Positions 25,647 through 33,918 are shown, counted from the first letter of the stretch. The stretch: 64,000 bases of DNA from Fumia sp045645505 (GCA_045645505.1 JAZRIW010000013.1:45267-109266), one strand, 5' to 3'. The notes: generated from the letters alone by a model not told the origin. Program-made: numbers and translations.

Positions 25647-26108
25647 TTGACTCAGGGAAAAATTATAACTTTAAACCGAAAGGCAAGGCATGAGTATTTT
25701 GTGCTTGAAACTTTTGAGGCTGGGATTGAATTGGTCGGTACTGAAGTAAAATCAATTCGTCAGGGCGGAGTTAATCTGAAAGATAGCTGGTGTAGTGTGG
25801 ACAGTGGTGAACTTTTTATAAAAGGTATGCACATAAGTCCATATGAAAAGGGAAATATATTTAATAAAGACCCTTTCAGAGTCCGTAAACTTTTGATGCA
25901 TAAAAGAGAAATAATGCGTCTTTACGGTAAAATAAAGCAAGACGGCCTTACATTGATACCATTGTCTCTTTATTTTAAAAACAGTAATGTTAAGGTTGAG
26001 CTGGGACTCTGCAAAGGTAAACAGCTTCACGATAAACGCGAAGATATGGCTAAAAGAGATGCCAAAAGAGAAATTGACCGAGCTGTAAAAGAGCGTTTAA
26101 GAGGATAA
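25647..26108 (+). CDS. smpB: SsrA-binding protein SmpB
   Basis: This protein of about 153 residues binds tmRNA and rescues stalled ribosomes. The core motifs ARHEYFVLETFEAGIELVGTEVKSIR, MHISPYEKGN and the C-terminal GKKxxDKRE-like GKQLHDKREDMAKRDAKREI are clear. TTG at 25647 is the likely start because AAAGGTGG (25631-25638) is eight bases upstream; two GTG codons at 25635 and 25638 overlap that site. It lies four bases upstream of the tmRNA gene, so SmpB and its RNA partner are encoded together. Confidence 0.95.
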   Translation: MTQGKIITLNRKARHEYFVLETFEAGIELVGTEVKSIRQGGVNLKDSWCSVDSGELFIKGMHISPYEKGNIFNKDPFRVRKLLMHKREIMRLYGKIKQDGLTLIPLSLYFKNSNVKVELGLCKGKQLHDKREDMAKRDAKREIDRAVKERLRG

Positions 26109-26112
26109 ATAT

Positions 26113-26471
26113 GGGGGCGTAAAGGTTTCGACGGGGATTTAGAAATTCAGTAAGCGAGTAGAGCGGGCGAAAGCTCTTAAATCGTCGCACTTAAATATAA
26201 ACGCTAATTCTAATAACAGAACTTTAGCTTACGCTGCTTAATTTACGCAGCGGGATCGTTAGGGTATCACCGCGCACCTTAACCATCTTTTAATTTCAGC
26301 GGTCAACGCAGATAAAGAATTTCCCGGCTTTTTCTGTGTATCAGGGAATACCTTTTAAAATTACCTGTTTATCGGAAGTTTTAAAGGGGAATTTCAATAG
26401 ATAAACTGCACTCGGAGAAAGCTGAACGGAAAAATTTTCGGACAGGAGTTCGACTCTCCTCGCCTCCACCA
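26113..26471 (+). ncRNA. ssrA: Transfer-messenger RNA (tmRNA)
   Basis: The 5' acceptor strand GGGGGCG (26113-26119) pairs with CGCCTCC before the encoded CCA (26461-26471). The 5' end has GGTTTCGACGGGG, and the T-arm GGAGTTCGACTCTCC is intact. The mRNA-like segment appears to resume at GCT (26203) and stop at TAA (26239-26241), giving the tag ANSNNRTLAYAA. Pseudoknot-forming sequence fills 26245-26440. The 3' end is the apparent insertion point of a prophage remnant immediately downstream. Confidence 0.96.
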
Positions 26472-26475
26472 AAAT

Positions 26476-26520
26476 AACCCCTGTAAACACTGTGTTTACG
26501 GGGGTTTATAATTTTTAAAA
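26476..26520 (+). terminator. tmRNA terminator
   Basis: AACCCCTGTAAAC (26476-26488) pairs with GTTTACGGGGGTT (26494-26506), followed by TATAATTTTT. Confidence 0.85.
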
Positions 26521-26546
26521 ACACACTAAAAAACACACTTTTAAAA

Positions 26547-26805
26547 TTAAGAAATAAACTCGTCGAAAATTGACTCTAATTTTTCGGCGATTTTTTGCTT
26601 TTCTCCGATAATGTCGTGGGAGTATACTCCCCAGGTGTCCATATTCTTTGAATGGCCTACAAGGGATTTGATTTCACCATCTGAAAGTCCTTTAGTCATA
26701 CTTACAAATGTGTGTCTTAATTCATACAGGGAAACATAAGGGATGTTATTGGTTTCGCAGTACCTCTGCCAACAATGACGGTATGTATCTAAAAAACATT
26801 TGGAT
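26547..26805 (-). pseudogene. Tyrosine recombinase (phage integrase), C-terminal fragment
   Basis: Homology-like sequence covers about 85 residues of the catalytic domain. It contains SLYELRHTFVSM (the second Arg and His of the active site), LVGHSKNMDTWGVYSH (GHS histidine and the Tyr nucleophile), and a C-terminal helix. The N-terminal arm-binding and core-binding domains and the first catalytic arginine are missing. The open frame continues upstream to 26915 but there reads the antisense of the neighbouring fragment. It is certainly non-functional alone. Its stop lies 76 bp from the tmRNA 3' end, as expected for an ssrA-specific integrase. Confidence 0.85.
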
Positions 26806-26820
26806 TTAACTGTACAGACA

Positions 26821-28128
26821 ATGTGTTCGGGCATAAAAAAAGGAAACCTTGCTATTGCAGCAGATGAACAAGCCTCTGCCAATACGCCCGAAGCGAACAA
26901 TAGTACAGTTCCCAATTACAGCATACCCAATTCTCCCGAAAAAGTCAACACAAAAGAAAAATATTCTATAAAAAATAGTGGACAGGATAAGGGCGAGAGT
27001 GGTACAATAACTCACGAAGAGAGAGGAGCTCTGTTAAGATATAAAAGTAGTGAAAGTTATAAAATAAATGCGAAATTAAGAGAAAATGGTTTAGATAATC
27101 TCGGAGAAGAAGATGTTGCTTTTGTTGAGCAAATGGATAGTGCATTAAAGAAACTACCAAAATATAAGGGCAAAATCTACAGAAATCTTGTCTTTGACGG
27201 ATTTACCGGTGATGAAGAAGGATATAATAAGTTTTTATCTTTACATTCACCAGGTTCATTTGTAAGGTATAAAGCTTATACTTCTGCTTCAACAGATGAA
27301 CAAGGGTATGAAGTTGATGGCAAATATGTTGTACATATGATTGTTGAGAATAGTCAGAATGCTCATAATTTGGAGGGATTTGGCAATAATTCTGAGAGTG
27401 AAGTTCTCTATGAAAGAAATAGTATATTTATAGTTAAGGAACTAAAATATGACGAAAAAGGCGTACCAACGATTTATTTAGAGGAGGTAAACGAAAATGG
27501 TGAAACTACAGACGGAATACGAGGACATGGACAATTTTATTCCGAAGAACAGCGCAGAACAATGCGCGACCTGCACAAAACACATTCCATACACGATAAC
27601 GTGTCAGGCATATCCCGAGAGAATACCAATGGAAATAACGTTGGGCAAGAAGTGCGAGTACTGGGAAATGAAGGAAACGTCGAAGGAGTATTACGAGAGG
27701 AAGAAAAAAGATTAAATAATAAAGACTCTGATAAGTATTCTATCAAAGAATTAAAAGAGCATTATAAAAATGATGACCTTGAAAATTTAGTACTTCCCGA
27801 TGGCAGAAAGTTAGGCGAACTCACACTTGCCGAGATTTATAATCTTAAGGACGAGGATATGAGTACAACACCAAAGCTTGAGTCTTTTGCCGATACAGGC
27901 ATTGATGAAACTATCGGTAAAGAGAGCAAGTTTTACGGCAGTGCTATGAAATCCAAAAACGTTGCGGACGAAACGAAGGAGCTTATCAAGAATGTAAACG
28001 ATATTAAGTATTATATCGGTATTACAAATCTTGAAACCTTAAATTCTGCTAATCAGAAGCTTAACGAAGGCGGTTCGGCAGAGACATTAAGGTTTGTTTC
28101 GGTGGATAAGAATTTGACTATATCTTGA
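26821..28128 (+). pseudogene. Truncated phage protein with ADP-ribosyltransferase domain
   Basis: An open frame of about 435 codons (it can be extended to TTG at 26800) has no ribosome site at its start and looks like an internal fragment. The N-terminal part carries phage-type linkers with repeated KYSIK units. Counting from 26800, residues about 70-215 form an ADP-ribosyltransferase exoenzyme domain. It has YKGKIYRNL (R128), AYTSAST (S162-x-S164) and NNSESEVL (E199-x-E201), which is the R-STS-ExE signature of arginine-type mono-ADP-ribosyltransferases. The C-terminal region (ITNLETLNSANQKLNEGG) resembles large polyvalent phage proteins. Expression is doubtful. The catalytic triad is intact. 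Confidence 0.7.
27497..27715 (+). CDS. Overlapping small Cys-rich phage-type protein
   Basis: A 72-codon frame lies wholly inside the larger ADP-ribosyltransferase frame, in the +1 register. It starts with ATG eight bases after a strong GAGGAGG site (27482-27489), better than any site for the larger frame. The protein has four cysteines (C23, C26, C36, C53) in CATC...C...C spacing with an AYPERIP segment, a pattern seen in small zinc-binding-type phage proteins. It is either a real gene overprinted on the longer frame, or the longer frame is open here by chance after its true stop was lost. Confidence 0.5.
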   Translation: MVKLQTEYEDMDNFIPKNSAEQCATCTKHIPYTITCQAYPERIPMEITLGKKCEYWEMKETSKEYYERKKKD

Positions 28129-28149
28129 AAAAGTGGTAAAATGACAGTG

Positions 28150-28178
28150 TTTACAAATACTTGTATTTTATATAAATA
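28150..28178 (+). promoter_or_regulatory. Probable promoter of the aldolase gene
   Basis: TTTACA (28150-28155) lies 15-17 bp upstream of TATAAA/TAAATA (28171-28178), about 30 bp before the aldolase ATG and just after the phage scar. Confidence 0.5.
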
Positions 28179-28201
28179 TAAAAAGAAAGAGAGAAATTTA
28201 A

Positions 28202-29260
28202 ATGAAAATTAAAAATATTGAAACACCGGCTTTGATAATAGATCTGGATAAGTTTGAAAACAATCAAAATAAAATTATGGATATGGTCAATGAAATAGGT
28301 GTTTCATTAAGACCACATTATAAATCTCATAAAAGCACAGTTATTGCGCATAAGCAGATTGAAATGGGAGCCAAAGGGATAACCTGTGCTAAATTAGGTG
28401 AGGCAGAGGACTTGATTTTATCAGGTGTTGAGGACGTTTTAATTGCAAATCAGGTGGTTGAAAAATCTAAAATTATGCGTCTTGCTTATCTTGCGGGGTG
28501 CTGTCGATTGACAGTATGCGTAGATGAGGTTCAAAATATATTGGACTTAGAAGCTGCGGCAAGTTATTTTGGAAATACAATTTATTGTCTTGTTGAATAT
28601 GATATTGGAATGAATCGTTGTGGTGTTTTTTCAAAAGAAGAGGCTTTGAAATTAGCAAAGCTAATAAGTGAGCAAAAACATTTGAAATTCGAGGGAATTC
28701 AGGCTTATGCAGGGCAACTTTCTCATGAATATAATGACGAGACAAGAAAAAAAGAATCAGAAAAATATGAGGCTTTAGTAAGAGATTTACTCCATTATTT
28801 TAAGGAAAACAATATGCCTGTAAAGGAAGTCAGCGGTTCAAGCACAGGAACTGTTGAATTAAGAAAAAAAGATACTGTTTATACAGAAATACAGGCTGGT
28901 ACATATATTTTTATGGACGTAGCTTATAACAAAGTAGGTGCTGGTTTTGAACACAGTTTATTTATGCTGGCTACTGTTATAAGTACTGAAAATGAAAGAG
29001 TCGTTTGTGATGCCGGAATGAAGTCATTGGGTGTTGACCAGGGCAATCCTGTTTTTTGTAATTTTCCTCGTGAAGATGTCGAGATGAGTGAAGAACACAG
29101 TGCGGTATATTGTAAACATTCTCTTAAAGTGGGAGACAAAATACGCCTTATACCGGGGCATGGATGTACCACAATGAATCTTCATGATAAGGTTTATTTA
29201 GTAAGAGGAGATAAAGTGGTTGACAGAATTTTTGTTGACAGCAGAGGGAAAAGTTTGTAA
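28202..29260 (+). CDS. D-threonine aldolase / D-serine dehydratase-like PLP enzyme
   Basis: This is a 352-residue fold-type III (alanine racemase-like) enzyme. The PLP lysine lies in RPHYKSHKS near residue 42. The metal site HGC (PGHGCTTMNLHD) near the C-terminus is that of the DSD1/D-threonine aldolase family, which cleaves or dehydrates D-beta-hydroxy amino acids with a divalent metal. EYDIGMNRCGV and QAYAGQLSH are further family motifs. D-threonine aldolase, 3-hydroxy-D-aspartate aldolase and D-serine dehydratase cannot be separated by eye. A GAGAGA site precedes the ATG. The DMT gene follows after 28 bp. Confidence 0.87.
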   Translation: MKIKNIETPALIIDLDKFENNQNKIMDMVNEIGVSLRPHYKSHKSTVIAHKQIEMGAKGITCAKLGEAEDLILSGVEDVLIANQVVEKSKIMRLAYLAGCCRLTVCVDEVQNILDLEAAASYFGNTIYCLVEYDIGMNRCGVFSKEEALKLAKLISEQKHLKFEGIQAYAGQLSHEYNDETRKKESEKYEALVRDLLHYFKENNMPVKEVSGSSTGTVELRKKDTVYTEIQAGTYIFMDVAYNKVGAGFEHSLFMLATVISTENERVVCDAGMKSLGVDQGNPVFCNFPREDVEMSEEHSAVYCKHSLKVGDKIRLIPGHGCTTMNLHDKVYLVRGDKVVDRIFVDSRGKSL

Positions 29261-29288
29261 TTTATATTTTATGGGCAGGGGAACAATT

Positions 29289-29618
29289 ATGATAAGACCT
29301 ATTATTTTACTTGTTATTTCAAATGTTTTTATGACTTTTGCGTGGTATGGGCATCTTAAATTTAAAAGCACAGCTTTAATTACAGTTATTTTAGCCAGTT
29401 GGGGACTTGCATTTTTTGAATACATATTTCAAGTGCCTGCCAACAGACTTGGAAGTCAGTATTTTACTACTGCCCAGCTTAAAATAATTCAAGAAGTCAT
29501 TACTCTTACAATTTTTTCGATTTTCTCGATTACATTTTTAAAAGAAAAATTTACAATGAATTATCTTTATGCATTTATATGCATTTTAGGTGCAGTTTTC
29601 TTTATTTTCAAAAAATAA
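29289..29618 (+). CDS. DMT-type four-helix membrane protein (DUF486)
   Basis: This 109-residue protein has four hydrophobic segments. The ATG at 29289 has GGGGAAC upstream and removes a spurious N-terminal extension that overlaps the aldolase. NVFMTFAWYGHLK, FEYIFQVPANRLGS and FTTAQLKIIQEVITL are characteristic of DUF486 (DMT superfamily). It could be a small-molecule exporter. Whether it serves the upstream amino-acid enzyme is unknown. Confidence 0.85.
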   Translation: MIRPIILLVISNVFMTFAWYGHLKFKSTALITVILASWGLAFFEYIFQVPANRLGSQYFTTAQLKIIQEVITLTIFSIFSITFLKEKFTMNYLYAFICILGAVFFIFKK

Positions 29619-29621
29619 TTA

Positions 29622-29656
29622 AAAAAGTCGTAGTTTCAAACTACGACTTTTTATTT
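29622..29656. terminator. Bidirectional terminator
   Basis: A perfect 15-bp stem (AAAAAGTCGTAGTTT with AAACTACGACTTTTT) has a one-base spacer and separates the convergent DMT and AraC genes. Confidence 0.9.
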
Positions 29657-30500
29657 ATATAGTGAATTTATTTCGATATGTTGAAGGAGTCATATTAAAT
29701 TCTTTTTTGAAAAAATATGAAAAATGGGAAGCGTTTGAGAAACCGGTTTGTTCCGCGATACTATTGAAAGAAAGAGCTGAATTTAAAAGAAGTTCTTTTG
29801 CTTTGTCAAGGCGAAATCTCATGATGTATTTATGTAAGCTTATTCCCGTATGTTTTACGAAAAGTCTGTTTAAGTGATATTCGTGATAATTTGTGAGGTT
29901 TGAGATAGTTTTATTATCAATTTTATCTGAATAATTTTGTGAGATAAATTCAATGGCAATATTAATCGCTAAAGAAGCATTATGTGATTGGGTGGATTCG
30001 GTGCGATGAAGATCGATAAGAATTTCTTTTAAAATCGCTCCTGATTTTTCTCTGAAAAGGAGTTTGCGATAGGAAAATTCTTTGATTATTTTTGAAATAT
30101 TATTTTCAAATACCTTTGCATTTTCAAGTATATAATAAGAGTTTAAAATTTCACTATCGCTTATAAATTGAGGTTTTATGGCTTTGCTTTCATTGAATTC
30201 GTTAGACTCAAGCGGATCCATTTGCGCAGTTATATCGCTGTGCTGAGTGGTAAAATCAAAATTCAATGCTTTTATGAATGTTTCTTCTTCAGAGTTTGCC
30301 AGTGCATACTTAAAGCCTGCAGGACAGTAGAAAAGGGAATCTTTTTTCAGAGTAAAGGTTTTATTGTCAATTATTATCTTAATTGTTCCGCTTTCTACAT
30401 AGATAATACGACAATCATAACCTCGTTTTTCTTTAGGTACACTTATAAGTTTAAAGGAAGAAGCAAATCGCACAAAAGGATTTATATTAAATATATTCAT
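29655..30500 (-). CDS. AraC-family regulator with N-terminal cupin
   Basis: This 281-residue transcription factor has an N-terminal cupin-type ligand pocket (about residues 20-100; IIYVESGTIKIIIDNKTFTLKKDS, FYCPAGFKYAL). The C-terminal part has two helix-turn-helix units (about 180-281; YHLNRLFVKHTGISLHKYIMRFRLDKAKELL, then IAEQTGFSNASHFSYFFKKEF). It is transcribed divergently from the six-gene Fe-S/cupin/TIM-barrel operon. The shared 152-bp region carries a perfect palindrome over the operon -10 box, the natural target. A GGAGGA site precedes the ATG. The inducer is unknown, probably a sugar or related small molecule. Confidence 0.9.
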   Translation of the reverse strand: MNIFNINPFVRFASSFKLISVPKEKRGYDCRIIYVESGTIKIIIDNKTFTLKKDSLFYCPAGFKYALANSEEETFIKALNFDFTTQHSDITAQMDPLESNEFNESKAIKPQFISDSEILNSYYILENAKVFENNISKIIKEFSYRKLLFREKSGAILKEILIDLHRTESTQSHNASLAINIAIEFISQNYSDKIDNKTISNLTNYHEYHLNRLFVKHTGISLHKYIMRFRLDKAKELLLNSALSFNSIAEQTGFSNASHFSYFFKKEFNMTPSTYRNKFTI

Positions 30501-30551
30501 ATTTTCCTCCGTAATATTTGTTTTATGATATTTTTTGATTGGTATTATGTA

Positions 30552-30580
30552 TTGATTATATCACAGTTTTACTTTATAAT
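30552..30580 (+). promoter_or_regulatory. Promoter of the Fe-S paralogue operon
   Basis: TTGATT (30552-30557) and TATAAT (30575-30580) are 17 bp apart. The -10 box sits in the centre of the palindrome at 30567-30589. Confidence 0.7.
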
Positions 30581-30589
30581 AAAGTAAAA
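30567..30589. promoter_or_regulatory. Perfect palindrome, candidate operator
   Basis: TTTTACTTTAT (30567-30577) and ATAAAGTAAAA (30579-30589) are exact reverse complements around one A. The dyad covers the -10 box of the + operon, so a bound protein would block RNA polymerase. AraC proteins usually prefer direct repeats, so a different dimeric repressor is also possible. Confidence 0.6.
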
Positions 30590-30652
30590 TCGTGAAAATT
30601 GTTTTAAAATTAATTTTAATTTATATTTTGGTATTGTGATAGGGGTAGTAAT

Positions 30653-31600
30653 TTGAAGTTTTCAGTTGGCTTACAATATATGAATGAGGAATTTACAGAT
30701 TATATTGTTAAGAATAAAAACGATATAAGTGAAGTGTATTTTTCCTGGGGCGATTTTGCAAATGGCAGAAATAATCAGATAAATGCAAATGAATATACTT
30801 CCTGGGAACTGCAAAAAAAGCAGGTGGAATCCCTTGAAAAATTAAAGTCAGAGGGTATTCCTTTGAATTTGCTTTTTAATGCGAATTGTTATGGAAAAGA
30901 CAGTCAGTCAAAAAGCTTTTTTTATAAAATCGGCAATACGATAGATTTTATAAAAGAAAATTACATATTGACTTCTGTGACTACAACTTCTCCTTTGATT
31001 GCAAAATTTATCAAAAGTAATTTTGAAGATATTTTAGTTAAAGCTTCTGTAAATATGTCCGTTGGAGAAGAAATTGCGATGGATTATATTTCTGAATATT
31101 TTGACGGCTTTTATTTAAAAAGAGAGCTTAATCGGGATTTGGATTCTGTTAAACGCATAAGTGATTGGTGCAATAAAAATAATAAAAAACTTTATATTCT
31201 TGCCAACAGCGGCTGTTTAAATTACTGTTCTGCGCACACTTTTCATGATAATCTCGTGGCACATGAAAATGAAATTTCACAGATGGATAATGCTTATGAT
31301 TTTCACGGAATATGTCATGAGTATTTAAAAGATGAAAGTCATTATGAAAATCTTATTGAGAATACAAATTTTATCCGTCCTGAAGATATTTATAAATATG
31401 AGGGTTTGGTTGATGGAGTAAAATTAGCTACAAGGGCACATAAAAATCCTGTTTTTGTATTAAAAAGTTATCTTTTAAAAAAATATAGAGGGGATATTTT
31501 GAGATTACTCGAACCTCAACATAGTATATATCCCTATGTGATTGAAAATGGAGAACCACTTAAGTTAGTAAAAATAGATGACAATATCAACATGTTATAA
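30653..31600 (+). CDS. U32 peptidase/UbiV-like protein, probable Fe-S enzyme
   Basis: This 315-residue protein probably starts at TTG 30653 behind a GGGG site. The TIM-barrel-like order of strands and ILANSGCLNYCSAHTFHDN resemble the NxGCxxxC...H region of U32/PrtC-family proteins such as UbiU and UbiV. In those proteins, cysteines here ligate a 4Fe-4S cluster used in oxygen-independent hydroxylation. Other cysteines (C171 region, C218) could complete the site. It leads the operon with three double-4Fe-4S proteins. No peptide-bond-cleaving residues are evident, so peptidase is only a family name. Confidence 0.65.
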   Translation: MKFSVGLQYMNEEFTDYIVKNKNDISEVYFSWGDFANGRNNQINANEYTSWELQKKQVESLEKLKSEGIPLNLLFNANCYGKDSQSKSFFYKIGNTIDFIKENYILTSVTTTSPLIAKFIKSNFEDILVKASVNMSVGEEIAMDYISEYFDGFYLKRELNRDLDSVKRISDWCNKNNKKLYILANSGCLNYCSAHTFHDNLVAHENEISQMDNAYDFHGICHEYLKDESHYENLIENTNFIRPEDIYKYEGLVDGVKLATRAHKNPVFVLKSYLLKKYRGDILRLLEPQHSIYPYVIENGEPLKLVKIDDNINML

Positions 31601-31612
31601 GGAGGAAGAAGA

Positions 31613-32692
31613 ATGCTTACAAGTAAGATGATTAAAGAGGCTGCACTTGAAGCGGGTGCAGATGCTTGCGGTATCGCGCCAATGTCGAGATTTAATGGTG
31701 CACCTGATGAAATGAATCCGCAGTTTTTATTTCCGGAAGCAAAAAGTTGTATCGGTTTTGTTTTCAGAATTCCAAGAGGTGTTCAAAGAGGAATTGAGGA
31801 AGGTACACAGTTTTATCAATATCCGTCAATGGCTTATGGCGGAATAAATGAAATTTTTGCACCTGCAGTACTTTATAATGTCGGAAAAGTTATTGAGAGC
31901 GAAGGATACGAAGCGTTTGTATATAGAAATACCGGCGCGAGAGGTGTAGTTTCTGATATGGATGGAAGTCCCGGAAACACACTTTCTCCCGAGGAACAAA
32001 TTGAAATTAACGAACATGCAAAAACTGCTACTGCACATCACAGAAGCGTTCAGTTTACAAGACCTACAAGAGAAGAAAATGTGGCTCCCGATTTGCAATT
32101 CCAGTTCAGAATTGCTGCAGTTGCTTGTGGACTTGGCGAAATTGGTTGGAGTAAAATGCTTTTGACTCCTGAATTTGGTCCATTACAGAGAGTTGCATTT
32201 ATTTTTACCGATGCTGAGCTTGAGTATGATGAAATGTATTCCGGTGAACCACTTTGCAGAAAATGTGGCGCATGTGTAAGGGAATGTCCCGGAAGTTGTA
32301 TTCCTGCACTCAATTCGGGCAAAAAGGTCACAGTAGATCTTGACGGAAAGATTTTGGAGTGGGGCGATATAGATATGTGGCGTTGTTACGCATTCTATAC
32401 CCACGCCGGAAGATATTATAATCCCTTTGTACCTAAAGAGGTATGGGATAAAAATGAAAATGGTTCTCTTGACCTTATGGAAGGTGTAACCGACATTGCC
32501 GATGAAAAGGAAATTATGAAGGTTTATACCGAGCTTCAGAAATATTTCCCCAGTTGGGTAGGATATAATATGGCAAAATGCGGTGGTTGTATCAGAGCTT
32601 GTGTGTCTGTTTTGGAGAAAAAAGGCGGATGCATGGAAAACAGATTTAAAGAACCATTGCGTACTAAAAAAGCTTGGAGACTTGACAGATGA
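31613..32692 (+). CDS. QueG-like double 4Fe-4S protein, paralogue 1
   Basis: This is a 359-residue cytosolic protein. The N-terminal half (SKMIKEAALEAGADACGIAPMSRF, then KSCIGFVFRIPRGV) and RIAAVACGLGEIGWSKMLLTPEFGPLQR match the core of epoxyqueuosine reductase (QueG) and reductive-dehalogenase-like proteins. Two cluster motifs follow: CRKCGACVRECPG and CGGCIRAC. It lacks the HEAT-repeat C-terminus of true QueG and is the longest of three tandem paralogues. A corrinoid-assisted or Fe-S-only reduction is plausible, but the substrate is unknown. GGAGGAAG precedes the ATG, and the cupin gene overlaps its stop by four bases. Confidence 0.8.
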   Translation: MLTSKMIKEAALEAGADACGIAPMSRFNGAPDEMNPQFLFPEAKSCIGFVFRIPRGVQRGIEEGTQFYQYPSMAYGGINEIFAPAVLYNVGKVIESEGYEAFVYRNTGARGVVSDMDGSPGNTLSPEEQIEINEHAKTATAHHRSVQFTRPTREENVAPDLQFQFRIAAVACGLGEIGWSKMLLTPEFGPLQRVAFIFTDAELEYDEMYSGEPLCRKCGACVRECPGSCIPALNSGKKVTVDLDGKILEWGDIDMWRCYAFYTHAGRYYNPFVPKEVWDKNENGSLDLMEGVTDIADEKEIMKVYTELQKYFPSWVGYNMAKCGGCIRACVSVLEKKGGCMENRFKEPLRTKKAWRLDR

Positions 32693-33027
32693 TAGAAAAA
32701 AGTGAATTTTCAGGTGAAGATTTTAAAGTGGTACACCAGTTTGAAGGTTGGAAAATCGGCTTTTTAAGATATTCCGATAGATTTTCAAAATTTGATGTAC
32801 TGGAAAGACATCTTTTAACCGATGAGATTTTTGTTTTACTTGAAGGTGAAGCAACTCTTTATACCGAAAATGAAAAATGTGAAATGAAAAAGTGTATGCT
32901 TTATAATATTCCTAAAGGTGAATGGCACCATATTGTTGTTTCTGAAGATGCTACGGTTATGGTTGTGGAAAACAGCAATACCTTAAAGGAAAATACCGAA
33001 AAGAAAAGTGTGGGAGGAAAATTTTGA
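32689..33027 (+). CDS. Small cupin-domain protein
   Basis: This 112-residue single-domain cupin has the two barrel motifs visible as LTDEIFVLLEGEATLYTENEKCEMKK and NIPKGEWHHIVVSEDATVMVVEN. The EWHH histidines could bind a metal. It overlaps the previous gene by ATGA and shares a base with the next start (TGATG), so it is translated in step with the QueG-like paralogues. It could be an isomerase, a dioxygenase-like enzyme or a ligand-binding accessory. No specific function can be read from sequence. Confidence 0.8.
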   Translation: MIEKSEFSGEDFKVVHQFEGWKIGFLRYSDRFSKFDVLERHLLTDEIFVLLEGEATLYTENEKCEMKKCMLYNIPKGEWHHIVVSEDATVMVVENSNTLKENTEKKSVGGKF

Positions 33028-33917
33028 TGCTTACAGCTGAATTTATAAAAGAAAAAGCGAAAGAGTATGGTGCATCTATCTGTGGAATAGGTAAAGTTTA
33101 TTCTGAAGAAAATCCGCAGAAAGATCCAAAATGTATTTTGCCTAATGCGAAATGCATTATAGGTTTCGGATTCGCAGTTCCTAAAGGACTTTATAAAGCG
33201 ATGGACAGACAAAGCCAATTTTATACATATACAAGTCTTGGGGTTAAGTATATAGATGAGGAAATGGCAGAGATTTTCTTGCTCAAGATGGGAAGAATTA
33301 TAGAAAATGAGGGTTATGATGCCTGTTTGCAAAAATCAATTCCTAATTTAAGAATTAAGGGCGATAAAACAACTAATCCTGAAGTGCTTGATACCTATGA
33401 GCTTATTTACGCTGAAGCTGTTGAGGAAGGTAAACCCGTTCCTGATGTTATTATCGATTTTGGTAAAGCAGCAAAGGCCTGCGGACTCGGTGAAATGGGA
33501 TTAAACGGAAAAATTATCAATAAAGAATATGGCCCGTTTATGCGATATTGTTTTATAATTACCGATGCACCGCTTGAGTTTGATGAAGAGTCTTTAAGTG
33601 TTTGTGATAAATGTGGCGAATGCATTAAAGCTTGTCCAGGAAATGCAGTGTCAGAAAATGGGCTTGATTCTTGGCAATGTGCAGTTTATTATAAGGGCGC
33701 TCATAAATCAAATCCTTTCATTACCGATGACTTTTTGAAAGACGAACCTGACAGAGAGGCAATTTTAAACGGAGAAAAAAGATTCGATGCAGATTCTGCA
33801 AGAGAAATATACAAAAAGATGAACTTTTTACCTAATACCCAGTGGGGGTATTCTCCTTGCCTTTGCGGAAGAAAATGCGATATTGCATGCTATAAGCATC
33901 TGAAGGGAGAGTTTTAG
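33027..33917 (+). CDS. QueG-like double 4Fe-4S protein, paralogue 2
   Basis: This is a 296-residue protein. The ATG at 33027 (overlapping the cupin TGA) follows GGGAGGA by ten bases. It shows AKEYGASICGIGKVYSEE, AKCIIGFGFAVPKGLYKAM and AKACGLGEMGLNGKIINKEYGPFMRY, then CDKCGECIKACPG and CLCGRKCDIACYKHL. The second cluster differs from paralogue 1 (CxxCxxxCxxxC). It is 30-65 residues shorter than its neighbours. Close tandem duplication with divergence suggests a hetero-oligomer or sequential reductions. Confidence 0.8.
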   Translation: MLTAEFIKEKAKEYGASICGIGKVYSEENPQKDPKCILPNAKCIIGFGFAVPKGLYKAMDRQSQFYTYTSLGVKYIDEEMAEIFLLKMGRIIENEGYDACLQKSIPNLRIKGDKTTNPEVLDTYELIYAEAVEEGKPVPDVIIDFGKAAKACGLGEMGLNGKIINKEYGPFMRYCFIITDAPLEFDEESLSVCDKCGECIKACPGNAVSENGLDSWQCAVYYKGAHKSNPFITDDFLKDEPDREAILNGEKRFDADSAREIYKKMNFLPNTQWGYSPCLCGRKCDIACYKHLKGEF

Positions 33918-33918
33918 T

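Larger units (their letters stand above)
26547..28128. mobile_element. Prophage or integrative-element scar at the tmRNA 3' end
   Basis: Between ssrA and the aldolase gene lie the C-terminal part of a tyrosine integrase pointing toward the tmRNA, and a truncated phage-type protein on the opposite strand. The two fragments meet head-on near 26805-26820. This implies a large internal deletion that removed the rest of the element. The 3' end of tmRNA genes is a well-known integration target. No second copy of the tmRNA 3' sequence (the far att site) was found in the window, so the right boundary near 28128 is approximate. Confidence 0.7.

Noticed and set aside
27537..27746. 69-codon minus-strand frame inside the phage fragment
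   Set aside because: It has no ribosome site and a Ser/Thr-rich shadow composition. Two + strand frames explain the stretch better.
28100..28200. Right attachment site of the prophage
   Set aside because: No copy of the tmRNA 3' sequence (TTCGACTCTCC) was found here, so the boundary cannot be defined.
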